DNA of 64,000 bases, taken from contig CM062818.1 of NCBI GenBank assembly GCA_031772625.1, forward strand, positions 1,278,738,277-1,278,802,276, read 5' to 3'. This DNA comes from Pinus tabuliformis (taxonomy: Eukaryota; Streptophyta; Pinopsida; Pinales; Pinaceae). The first letter of the stretch is position 1. Each line of letters starts with the position of its first letter. The translations under genes and the position numbers were made by a program. The notes under the pieces were generated by a model. It saw nothing but the letters and a program-made list of their open reading frames with translations, was not told the DNA's origin and made no database searches. This document shows positions 54,773 to 64,000 of the stretch, piece by piece.

Positions 54773-57700
54773 TGTTGATGATGTTGGACCCACTAACATT
54801 CTGGGGATCACCTCGGTATGAAGTCCCAACTAGACCTCATAGCATTTGGTGTGGGATTCCCATCTGATATGATGGTCGAGTTTCCATTTTCTTAAAGATT
54901 TGCCTCAACTCTTTCTTGTCATCATAGGAGAATGGTTCACTTTGTCTTTGAGAAATGAGGTTGCATGCTTGGTGAGTGTAAGTGTACTTGTGTCAATGGT
55001 TCTTTCATTGTAAGGGGAAGAGAGTGGAGGTGAGTTATATGTTGAAGGGGATCAATCCCAACTCGGCTAGGAACACACAACACAAAAGGACATACATAGC
55101 TTCCAGTGGAGTAGTCCACTCAGATGCAGCACTCACAACATACAAGGTAAGATAACACGTACAACACTCATGGATAAGTCTGAATGAGTGCAATGATTGT
55201 TACAACAAGGTCATGTGAAAGGTCTGTTTGATGGCCAAAAGAGAAGTCAACGTGGACGGGACAACATTAACAACATATACAACACATTTACATTAATAAA
55301 TTATTCATTACAACAAATGAATCAGTTCAGATGTAGAACACAGGTTAAAGCAACATGCATTACAAGTTTTAAATATTAGTCTTACAAAAAATACAATACA
55401 TGTGTGAAAATGTGCTGATGTGTTAATAGGCTTCCTAATTAAGCGAAAGTTCCAAAACACATTGTTACACCATACATCACTAATCCCATCAGCGAGGCGT
55501 TGTAGCCACTAGCTACTCCTCAAAGAAAAGATTACAGACTCTCTTGGCGATATGGGAGGAGGTGAGGTCAAAAAGTCCTTTCATGTACAAATGAGGGAGG
55601 TATTTATAGCCAAGGGTGAAACTGACCCTTGTGGCTATTCGACTACCCTCATGATCGTTCGACTTTCTTGACTTTTCGGATTACATAACCCTATGTTCAA
55701 CAAGTAGGTCTCTTGGACTTCCACGTTACATCACATTGATTAACAACAAGCCCATAGTGGAGATGTGGGCAACATGACTCATGACTTGACCCGACATGAC
55801 TTGACATGACAATGCTAGTGCATTCGTGCTACTGCTGGAGTCCATGTCAGGCTACAATGCTGCTGAGTGATGGATGTCTTCATGGTGTATCATAGTTTCA
55901 CCTCACATGGCGAAGTGCATGGAGTCTTTGTTGGTCCTTGGTTCGCTTGATGAAGCTTTAGCATGTTGTTCCTTGCTTTCATGCTGGAAGGCTTGACAGG
56001 CTCACATGTTCACGATGGTGCATGTTCGTCGTGTTCGTCCACTTCCTATGCTTTGTTCATTCGTCTGTTAGTGAACTTGTCCATTTGGATGTGATCCCTT
56101 CGTTCATCATGTTTGTCGTATTTACATGTTTGTTGGTATACCTATACCTATAGTCACTCTTGATGTGATAACATCAAATCCAAAACCTCCTAGTATACCA
56201 TGACACATGATCATTCGAATGCAGGTGACTGGGAGAGGCAGTAGGGTTGTGATATGGGATGATGTTTCCGGGAAACTGCCGATGAAAACTGCGCAAGAGT
56301 CATTGAGAGATGGAGACAGACAATCTGTGTTGCCAGTGACTGTCTACAAGGTCTGGTTGCCTGGGAGGAAAAATTGCGAAAATTTTGTGAGGGACACTCT
56401 GGCATGTAGGAGGGCAAGGCAGTCCTACTCTGCGCATTTTCCAGAACGAATAGTCAACAGGGGATGGACAGCCAGATTTGCACAATTTTCCAGAGGAACA
56501 GGTCGGGCTACATGAAGGGTCAGCAAGCAGGGATTGCATAGTTTTTCCGGGGAACTGCCCGGGAGACTGGCAACTAGAACTATCCAATTGCCATAGGGCA
56601 CTCCTAGTCGGCTACTATGTCATTGGTAGTGAGAACTACGCAATTCCCAGAGGCAACTACCACTTGGCTGTTGGGGTCAGTAGTAGCCGAAGCTGCAGAA
56701 TTCCCAGAGGGAACTACCAGTTGGCTGCTGGGGTCACTGGTAGCCAAAACTCTGCAATTCCCAGAGGGAACTGCAAGTTGGATGCTCAATCACTGGCAGC
56801 AGAGATTGCGCAATTGCTACAGGGAACAGGTAGTCTGCTGGTGGGGGTTGTTGGCTGGGAAAAATTCTCTAAGGCCGAGAGGCCAGCCTACTGATCATCT
56901 CTACGCAATTTATGAGACTATCTGATTCATGGGCAGCGAAAGGCCTACTCATGAGCATTACACAATTTCTGAGATGAATAATCAGTCGACTGCTTGGATG
57001 ATTGACTAGGAAAACTGCACAATTTTTTGAATGTGATAGGGACAGGCACTTGGTGTATGTCCAGTCTATCTGTGCAATTTTCTCAGCCAGTTGACCAAGT
57101 GAGGTCAATGGCCGCTACGCAAATGTTGAGGGGAGTCAGTCCCGGGGTGACTGTCGGGTCTGACTGTGTGGGTGGCCAGCATGAGAGTTGATTGAGTTTC
57201 TTGCTTGCAGCGCATCTTGAAAGGACTAGCGTGGTGCTTATGTGTTGTTCTAGTTGACAATCAATCGAGTCGAAAGTAGGGTGATGGTACGGTTGTTAGT
57301 GAGGAGTCTGGTCATCAGAACTTCAGTAAAAATGGCTAAGTGTGTGGATAGTCGAAAGATGCATAGGTGATCATACAAACACACACTCTCATGACTCACA
57401 TGACTTGACAATGAAATGACCAAACCATCCAGATACACATGTTCAACATGACTGACCACTGGTGCAAGCGACAAGCGTGACACTCGTGATTGATCGTTCA
57501 TGATCTGGACGACACTTCCACGACAATGAATGTGACTCTGTGTGTGAGTGCGACAGATGGTTTCATGGTGAACACAAATAGACAGATACGAAGCAAAAAC
57601 TGTGAGCATAACCAGAACATGCTCGCAAGCATGACTTGGACATCAAAATGCAGAGACTTGGACATAATGAACAAGCAAGGTGGATGTAAAGACTCGCATG

Positions 57701-57811
57701 AGCTGACGGAGTGAACCCGAGAGTGTGCAATCATCAAGTGAAATTCTTCAGGGGAGGCTTCGAAATTGGTGCAGGCCAAAATTTTGGAGGGTGGTTGTAG
57801 CCGCCACAACA
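54773..57811 (-). repeat. 5' LTR (right) of the large gypsy element
   Basis: 3039 bp, collinear with 45409-48351. Its minisatellite at 56575-56790 has four neat copies of about 58 bp, each with 'ttcccagagg(g/c)aacta' and 'ttggctg(c/t)tggggtca'. The periodic GCAATT/GCACAATT words are also present up to 57080. Confidence 0.9.
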
Positions 57812-57816
57812 CAATC

Positions 57817-58185
57817 ATAAAACATAAATGATATAAATGTTAACTAATAAAATACACCTTTAAATACTTACTAACAAGCAACATATTCATAATTATATAT
57901 ATGAATATGAAACTTGAAACATTAAATAAGACAACACACAACCCTATTTTTTTCTAACCATCCATTCACATAGATATTCATATTCATATAAATATATATC
58001 TTAAAACATCACTACATGTCAATTCTTGGGTCACCTCTCATACAAAGATGGGAAAATACAACAAGAACTTCCAGGTTTATACAATAACCTTCATTTGTGG
58101 TAGGATTGCATTGCTTGATTAATTTCCATCAATTAAGAAGTAGATGGCCTTACTGCATTGAAGAATTCATTTTTCTTTTTAGAAT
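57817..58185. other. Intergenic
   Basis: AT-rich, ending in a possible splice acceptor (tttctttttag at 58172-58182) ahead of the HSP70 relic. Confidence 0.4.
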
Positions 58186-58835
58186 TTTCACTAATGGTTG
58201 TTAGGGCTTACAACTCAAGGCCTGCTCGGAGTGATGTGATTGGTATTGATTTGGGTACTGCCAACTCATGTGTGGCCATCATGGAAGGGAAGTTTAGTTG
58301 TTTATCCTTGAATGCTAAATTCCTTATTGTTTTCTCTAGGTTGAGTTGACAAAATAATTAGTATTTTGATTTTCATGCATTCTTCTCATTAGACTATTTT
58401 TTTGAATATCTGTAGAACCCAAAAGTAATTGAGAACTCAAAAGGGGTCAGGACAACACCATCTATTGTAGTTGTGAATCAAAAGGGAGAGATACTTGCAA
58501 GTATTCCTTCCAAACATAAGTTGTGACAAATCCCACAAATACTATGTTTGGGAGTAAGTGTTTGATAGGAAGGCGTTTGATTTAATATTGTTAAAGAAAC
58601 TAATGTTGATGCTTGGGTAGAAATAAATGGGAAAAAATACTCTCCCAGTCAAATAGGTGCATTTGTGTTGACCAAGATGAAAGAAATTGCCGAGGGTTAC
58701 CTTGGAAAGACTGTCTTGAATGTAATCATTACTATGCCTGCCTATTTTAATGATGCTTAGCACCAAGCAATGAAAGATGTTGGTAAAATTGCAGGATTGG
58801 ATGTAAAAAGAATCATCACCCTCAATGTTGTGAGT
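58183..58835 (+). pseudogene. Mitochondrial HSP70 (DnaK-type) pseudogene fragment
   Basis: Exon-like part 1 (58183-58287) reads 'NSRPARSDVIGIDLGTANSC' then 'VAIMEGK': the start of mature mitochondrial HSP70 with the ATP-binding IDLGTxNSC. The donor is damaged (AAG|TTTAG). After an acceptor ctgtag, part 2 (58418-58835) reads '[20 protein letters not shown]', then after a stop and shift 'TNPTNTMFGSKCLIGRR'. A gap of about a dozen residues follows, then '[20 protein letters not shown]', '[20 protein letters not shown]' and 'GKIAGLDVKRII'. Homology ends before 'NEPTAAAL'. It folds nothing; it is a dead partial copy. Confidence 0.88.
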
Positions 58836-60122
58836 TATCCATAGTCATCCCTACATGACTTGTAATATGCTTACTTTCCTTGTGCTTTCAATAATGTTAT
58901 ATGTTATTGGTTTTCAAGTCATGGAAATCTGGGATCAAGAGAATATCCTTGAGGCGACACTATGTTCATTGTGCATTGCCTAGTAGCCCATTAACTCATG
59001 TAGGTGGATTATTTCCATCTCCCCCTCCACATTTGCAATTGGATATGCAAACTCAAATGTGCACAAATGAGAGACCACTCTTGTTAAGTACATCGACAAT
59101 ATGCTAAAAACTAGTTGATACATATATGTTTGTTGTGTTCCAAAGATATAAGATACCAATTCTAATCTAGTACTATGTTGTGTGAAAATCTATGGCTCAT
59201 GGGAGAGAATCTCCCAATACAGAAATCTTTGAGGGAATATTAGATGAGAGCAAGGAGGGAAAAACCTTAAAATGAGCATATTTTCAAAACTAGAACAAGT
59301 GTTTCAAGGTTTCGTTCTTCCCACATAGTAGGCATTTAAGGTGTAGAATTAGTAAATGTTCAAACTCATGTTATCCTTCTAAATTTGCTAGTTTATTTAC
59401 ATTTAAATGTTAGGAGCATTCTAGCACAATATAATTATTTTATATCCAAATTGGATGACACGGACAAGAAGATGTAAGTCGTACAATAACATTTTAGAAA
59501 GACATGATGTAGTTAGTCCGAGGGCAAGCCTTCAATATAAGGAAAGCCATGGAATAAGACTAGTAGGGATGCATGAATACATATCATAGGTCACCACAGT
59601 CCAAACACAAAGATCTCAATTATGCCAGAGACAGTACACGCTGATATTATATACTTTATAGTTAAACGATGTTCCCATTACCCATTTGCATCCGCACATC
59701 CGAAATTAATCTATGCAGATTTGTTGATAATAATTACTACTTGTTCCTAGCTTTCCCACTCATAACATGACTCAGCTTGCATCTCAACTTTTCTATGTAC
59801 TCAAAATCAGATCTGGTGGGGATGATTATTACCACTAATCTGGCAAACTATAATTAATACAAAAGTTTTCCAACATATATGTCTATGTTTTTGAAATGGT
59901 TGCAACATATGTGGCCGACCAAATCATTCACACTACTGAAATTAATAGCAGAAGTAAGCACGAATTGCACTGGATCGAACTCGTACCTAAACCAATATCC
60001 TCCATAATACCATAATGTTGTAAGCTGACGAAATAAATACCTATCAAAAATGACCCCGCGCCCCCTCAGAACCCCCATATATATATCTACATATATATAA
60101 TTTGCTTTACATAGATATCCAT
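58836..60122. other. Intergenic, includes 3' flank of the 60.1-kb gene
   Basis: No further HSP70 exons were seen. Short frames (58901-59107, 59854-60078) have no domain. The last 50-100 bp before 60123 would be the 3' UTR of the minus-strand gene. Confidence 0.5.
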
Positions 60123-60888
60123 TTATTCTTGACCTTTACGCTCACCCTGGGCCTTCTCCTCAGCGGGAGATGCTTCAGCCGGCCTTGCTTCTTCAAAAGC
60201 ACTCTCTTAAACCGATTCAACTTTTTCTTCTGGAATTTCAGCAGGTGCTTTTTCCTTGACCAATGATTCTTCAGCCTTTTCTTCTGCTGCCATTACAACA
60301 GCGGCAGGAGCCTCTTCCTTACCCCATGATCCTTCATCATTTTTTGTTGCCGCTTCAACACCCTCGGCTTCAACAGGTACTTCTTTAACGAGTTCGCCTT
60401 CTTGGGGTATTTGGAGAGCCTCACATTTGAGCTTTTCCGCTTCCTGGGATTCCACCGCCGCCGATTCTGCTTTGGGCTCCGGGACAGGTGGAGTTACAAC
60501 CAATTTCTCTGCAGGTTTCTCCAGAGTAGCGGAGCTTACATCTACTGCTTTTTCAGGCACGGGATCTTCTTCAAGGGGACTGGAGGCAGAGGCTTCTTGC
60601 TTAGTAACCTTTTCGGTCGTGGGTTCGATCTCTGTAATTTTCACAGCTTCCACGACGGCTTTCACGTGTTCTTGGCTTCCAATCAATTCAGCTGGCGCGG
60701 TAGTAATCTGCACAAGCAAACAATCCATCGTGGGATTACCCCATAGTCAGTGAAGGGAAAGTTATGCAAAGCCTAAATCTCGCTGCAGATCAGTCAGAAG
60801 CAAAGTTACCAAAACAAAATTAATACTAAGCATAAACATGGCAATGCAAAGACGCAGAGAGTAATTGATCTACCTCAACCCTAGCCAT
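60123..60888 (-). CDS. Ala/Glu/Val/Pro-rich acidic protein, two exons, stop near the C-terminus
   Basis: Exon 1 is ATGGCTAGGGTTGAG (60888-60874, MARVE). The intron runs from GTAGATCAATT to TTGCTTGTGCAG (60873-60708), and exon 2 starts at 60707 with 'ITTAPAELIGSQEHVKAVVE'. The spliced frame gives 171 residues to a TAA at 60209-60207. The same frame then stays open for 27 codons of like composition ('ESAFEEARPAEASPAEEKAQ...') to a second TAA at 60125-60123. The protein is low-complexity, rich in Glu, Ala, Lys, Val and Pro, with no signal peptide or membrane segment. It resembles plant proteins annotated only as acidic or neurofilament-like; function unknown. It is the best candidate for a live gene here. 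Confidence 0.72.
60708..60873 (-). other. Intron of the Ala/Glu-rich gene
   Basis: 166 bp, GT-AG, with a pyrimidine-rich acceptor. Its position after the fifth codon is typical of small plant genes that start MAxVE. Confidence 0.75.
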
Positions 60889-61060
60889 ATTCTACTATAT
60901 CAAGATCTTTATATAAAACTGATAAAGGAGTTGCCTCTGCAAATTCAAACCGAGATTCAGTCGATCAGATCAGAAGCTCGATAGCTCGCGTTATTTGGCA
61001 GTGGAAATCCTGCTATACAAGTGCTCAGGGTGGGCTTACTTATAATACAAACAAATATGC
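60889..61060 (-). promoter_or_regulatory. Possible 5' UTR and promoter of the Ala/Glu-rich gene
   Basis: On the minus strand, TATTATAAGTAAG (about 61043-61031) lies some 145 bases upstream of the ATG and could serve as a TATA element. A TTTGCAG at about 60955 could be a 5' UTR acceptor. TATATAAAG at about 60908-60916 is too close to the ATG to be the main TATA box. Confidence 0.3.
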
Positions 61061-62303
61061 AGTTCCTCTCAAGCGAACTAAGAAAGATGCCTGGCCGTAT
61101 TTGGACTTGCCGAGGAGTTGCTGAAATGTCACTTCTGTCGGGAATTCAAAGGACATCGTAGATGTTATCAAGTCAGAGAGCTGGCCGGCTGCCCCTGTAA
61201 AAGCTAGCGGGATGCACCTGGACAGCACGGCAACCTCAATGGCCACTCACACCAGCCATTGCATATGCTCACGAGGGTGCACGTGGCCTGTCGGCTAGCA
61301 TGGACAGCATCAGAGTGGACCCACCGTTTACAGATTTGTACTTGTTGTCCCTGCCTAAACTATATTTTAAAACTTTTTACTTTCCTTTAGGTACATAGAT
61401 ATTTGTCTTCGTAGTAAAACATGGTGTCAAACTATATTTATTACTTAAAAAATTAGTTTGGTAATGAAATGTTTTTATTCAATAAGGATGTATAGTTAGC
61501 ATTCTTTGACACTGTTTAATTATTGAATTTTCAAATATATGATGTAGTTGGTTTTCAGCTTACATATTAGCTCATTAGGATAAAGTTAAAAAAATAAATT
61601 TTTTGATAAATACATTTTAAAATATCAAAAACAATCAAATTATCAATTTTTTTGAAATGGTTTAAAAAAATTATTATTATTAAAATTTGATAATATAATT
61701 TTTTTTAAATATTTTAAAAAGTAGTATGTATAATTCCATTATTGTATTATATAATTAATATGGTTTAGGAGTTATAAACGTCTTAACCCAAACTTAAATC
61801 TTAAGTACTATCAAGTTATTAATTCTTTTAGATCTTTTAAAAAATAAAAATGAAAAAAATTATTATTAAAATTTTGTAATATGATTTATGTTATCAATTT
61901 TTTTTTTTTTTAATATATTTTATGTATATATAACACAATTCTTATATCAATTGTAATATAACTTAAAAGTAATAAGAAAAATAATATTAAGTTTCTATCG
62001 AGTTATCAATTCTCTTAGATCTTTTAAAAAATAAAAATGAAAAAAAATAGTATTACATATTTATAATATGATTTAAGCTACAAATATTTAAACAATGGTA
62101 ATTATATATATATATAACACTTATTATGTCAGGTGACACATCAAGTCTTCAAGTGGACAGAGAAGCTAGGTTCCGAAAATATCCCCTTTAGATGCCAAAT
62201 TTGGCATCAAACAAGGCACCTGCATAACACATGCAATCAAGTAAAGAAATAGACAAAGAAAAGACCGCAAAAGAAAAAATGATGGTGATTCCCATATCTT
62301 CAC
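61061..62303. other. Intergenic, AT-rich
   Basis: 61340-62130 is very AT-rich with short recurring phrases such as 'atcgagttatcaattctcttagatcttttaaaaaataaaa' (61811 and 61998, about 187 bp apart), a partial tandem duplication. No gene is recognised. Confidence 0.5.
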
Positions 62304-62779
62304 AAAATGAGGATGGAGAAATGGATGAGACCCAGCAACATCCAGAGACACAAAATCAAGAATATTCTCAAAAGGAGGGAGAATAGAAGCAAAAGGATCA
62401 GAACAAAGAGTTGTGAGATTCCCAAATGAGGCAATTTCGAGATCCTCCTTCAGAAAATGAGGATGAAGAAATGGATGAGACCCGGCAACATCCAGAGACA
62501 CAAAATCAAGAAAATTGTCAAAAGGAGGGAGAAGAGAAGCAGAAGGATCAGAACAAAGAGTTGTGAGATTCCCAATAAATCAACGGTGGTTTGGATCCAT
62601 GAGAACCAACATGAGGACAAGAGAAACAATCCAGGCTCACGTGGAACAAAGAGATCTCATGTTTCCGAGAGATCAGATTCAGATAAACAAGCACCAAACA
62701 TTTCAGGAAATAATGAGATGGAAATAGCTTCAATTGCTCAATCACTTAGGTTTGGAAAAAAGTCCAAAAGAAAAAACTA
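62304..62779 (+). repeat. 150-bp tandem repeat with acidic coding-like frame
   Basis: Two units start at 62304 and 62454 (period 150 bp; the second ends at about 62575). One plus-strand frame reads 'NEDEEMDETRQHPETQNQEN' and 'CQKEGEEKQKDQNKEL' before a stop in each unit. After a shift, 'HENQHEDKRNNPGSRGTKRS' and 'SERSDSDKQAPNISGNNEME' run to a stop at 62778. The hydrophilic tail ending in KKSKRKN resembles the C-terminus of a retroelement ORF1, but no domain is diagnostic. T-rich and A-rich tracts follow at 62800-62945. Confidence 0.5.
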
Positions 62780-62945
62780 GTTTATCTCGCCAGATGTAAT
62801 TTTATTTTTTTATTTTTTTGCCTAGCTATTATGAGTTCTTAAAGCTCATACACTGATCCGAGGGACAATACGTGAATGCACTTGTGCATTTACTCTATAT
62901 AACTTTTTATTTTTATTAATAGAAAATTGTAATAAAAATAAAAAA

Positions 62946-63380
62946 GACACCCTTATTATATCATATAATTAATATAAGTTGAGAGGAAAAAGAAAAAATA
63001 CTATTAAGTTCTTATCTTGTGATATATGTTAAAACTTCATGTTAAAAAGTGTTTTTTTTTAAATGCATTATATGTATACAATTATATATAATAATAATCT
63101 AATTTTAAGTTATTGTTAAGCTAAGCATAAATTGTTATATAAGACTTTCTTATTTTGGAGACAAATTTGTGTCTAGGACTTCTTTGTTTGTGAGGTAAGA
63201 GACTTTTCTTTAAATTTGAATTTATAATCTTTATAGTGTATAAAACTTTGTTTATAAGACAAATTTTCTGTTCTCCAATCATTTGACAAAAAAAAATTAT
63301 AATTTTAATAACTATATGGAACATAGGATACAGGTGGGACTATTTGGTAATCGATTCCAAAAGCCAAAACTCCATAAGCC
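62946..63380. other. Intergenic, AT-rich
   Basis: Nothing recognised. Confidence 0.5.
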
Positions 63381-63388
63381 GGAGTTGG

Positions 63389-63580
63389 CGATGGGACTTG
63401 CTTTCATATTGCTTTTATCCTTTTACACTAGGGGCCTATGGGTGACAGGACTTGCTTTCATATTGCTTGTATCCTTTTATGCTAGGGGTTTATGGGTGAC
63501 GCCTCCAAAAATTTCAAAATGGATTTTACAGTAGGGACTTATGGGTGACACCTCCAAAAATTTCAAAATAGATGTGACGA
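63389..63580 (+). repeat. Short tandem repeats, about 53-bp and 58-bp units
   Basis: Two copies of 'ggacttgctttcatattgct' followed by 'atccttttaYRctagggg' and 'tatgggtgac' lie at 63391-63442 and 63444-63499. Two copies of 'gcctccaaaaatttcaaaat'-like sequence with 'tagggacttatgggtgac' follow at 63500-63570. The frame through them (GLAFILLLSFYTRGLWVT twice) is a by-product of the repeat. Confidence 0.75.
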
Positions 63581-64000
63581 TTTACAAATCAATTCCAAAC
63601 ATCAAAACTCATATCGAAATTGAAAAATAAAAGAAAAACATTGAGTAATTTTTGTATCTTTCCATTTTTTATATAAATACAACAATAATCACTACATTAG
63701 TATGATGGGACAAAAAAAATTAACGTAATGAAGAGCTTTTAATATGATGAGACAAAACACCGACGGTAATGAAGGAGCCAGGGAGATATTTCCGAAAAAG
63801 AATTTGAGCCAAAATTAAAGTCTAAACATAAACATGTGATTGGATTGATGTTTACGATGCTATAGCATTTCGATTTAGAGCTCTTCCCCCTTATTAATTA
63901 AGATATTAGCAAAACCTTAAATATGGTTTTTAAGCATTGGAGAATTTATTTGTTTGTTAATATTGTTTTAAAACGTAATCGAGTTTAAATTTTAAATATT
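63581..64000. other. Intergenic, AT-rich
   Basis: No feature recognised to the end of the window. Confidence 0.5.

Larger units (their letters stand above)
45409..57811 (-). mobile_element. Large Ty3/gypsy element with ~3-kb LTRs, pol deleted
   Basis: LTRs at 45409-48351 and 54773-57811 begin TGTTGATG and end CGCYACAACA. The flanks are CAATT and CAATC, a 5-bp target duplication with one change. Next to the right LTR, on the minus strand, 'TTTCTGGCGCAAGAAGGAGG' is a TGGCGC-type primer site, so the right copy is the 5' LTR. Gag and protease are readable and the integrase C-terminus is left, but RT, RNase H and most of integrase are gone. A non-autonomous LTR element (52589-54455) sits in gag. 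The protease resembles non-chromodomain plant gypsy lineages (Tat/Athila-like), but this is not certain. Confidence 0.9.

Noticed and set aside
60256..60753. 165-codon plus-strand frame
   Set aside because: Ser/Thr/Ala-rich shadow of the Ala/Glu-rich minus-strand exon; that exon has a matching spliced start and correct intron, this frame does not.
62166..62501. 111-codon minus-strand frame with repeated SLDVAGSHPFLHPHF
   Set aside because: The repetition reflects the 150-bp DNA duplication; no domain. Kept only as a caveat in the finding on that repeat.
63283..63534. Small hydrophobic membrane protein
   Set aside because: The two hydrophobic segments are translations of a 53-bp tandem repeat; no start context or homology supports a gene.

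Overview
This window is AT-rich nuclear DNA from a seed plant, most likely a gymnosperm and plausibly a conifer. It shows nested, mostly decayed retrotransposons, gene relics with plant-type domains (WRKY, phospholipase A1, mitochondrial HSP70, aspartic protease), and one ordinary-looking spliced gene. The conifer guess rests mainly on a Penelope-like GIY-YIG endonuclease at 43.3-43.8 kb, because EN-containing Penelope elements in land plants are known chiefly from conifers. No bacterial genes, tRNA genes, CRISPR arrays or organellar blocks were seen.

Layout. (1) 0-2.1 kb: an aspartic-protease relic and a 229-bp tandem duplication whose second copy is the landing site of the next element. (2) 2.1-12.1 kb: a Ty3/gypsy chromovirus with LTRs of about 2.65 and 2.72 kb. 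It has gag, protease, RT, RNase H, integrase and chromodomain, all broken by stops and shifts, and a candidate 82-bp intron just before the chromodomain. (3) 12.4-18.8 kb: a nearly complete plant L1-type LINE (ORF1, then EN-RT-zinc finger-RNase H) with a target-site duplication (TSD). (4) 19.2 kb: a short tRNA-like SINE with a 20-bp TSD. (5) 21.55-29.0 kb: an older 5'-truncated LINE, split by a minus-strand LTR element (21750-24193) and by 2.6 tandem 424-bp units carrying 5S rRNA-derived sequence (26.19-27.30 kb). (6) 29.8-31.1 kb: an RNase H scrap and a small coding-like relic.

(7) 32.4-37.7 kb: a phospholipase A1 pseudogene split by a non-autonomous LTR element in an LTR-int-LTR-int-LTR array, flanked by a perfect 5-bp TSD. 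(8) 38.4-40.7 kb: a young gag-only copia-type element whose 225-bp LTRs differ at two positions. (9) 42.1-43.85 kb: a 5'-truncated Penelope-like element: GIY-YIG domain, a long A/T simple-sequence tract, and a hammerhead-ribozyme-like motif. (10) 44.0-44.5 kb: a WRKY-domain relic in two exon-like pieces. (11) 45.4-57.8 kb: a large minus-strand Ty3/gypsy element with about 3-kb LTRs. It keeps gag, protease and the pol C-terminus, has lost RT and most of integrase, and has a second copy of the non-autonomous LTR family inside gag. (12) 58.2-58.8 kb: a mitochondrial-HSP70 pseudogene fragment. (13) 60.1-60.9 kb, minus strand: a two-exon Ala/Glu-rich gene with a stop 27 codons before a second in-frame stop. 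(14) 61-64 kb: AT-rich DNA with two tandem repeats, one carrying an acidic coding-like frame.

The nesting can be resolved: in three places, removing an insertion and one TSD copy rejoins the host element's or relic's sequence. The most unusual items are the Penelope/hammerhead pair, the 5S-derived array, the tandem non-autonomous LTR array, and the intron before the chromodomain.
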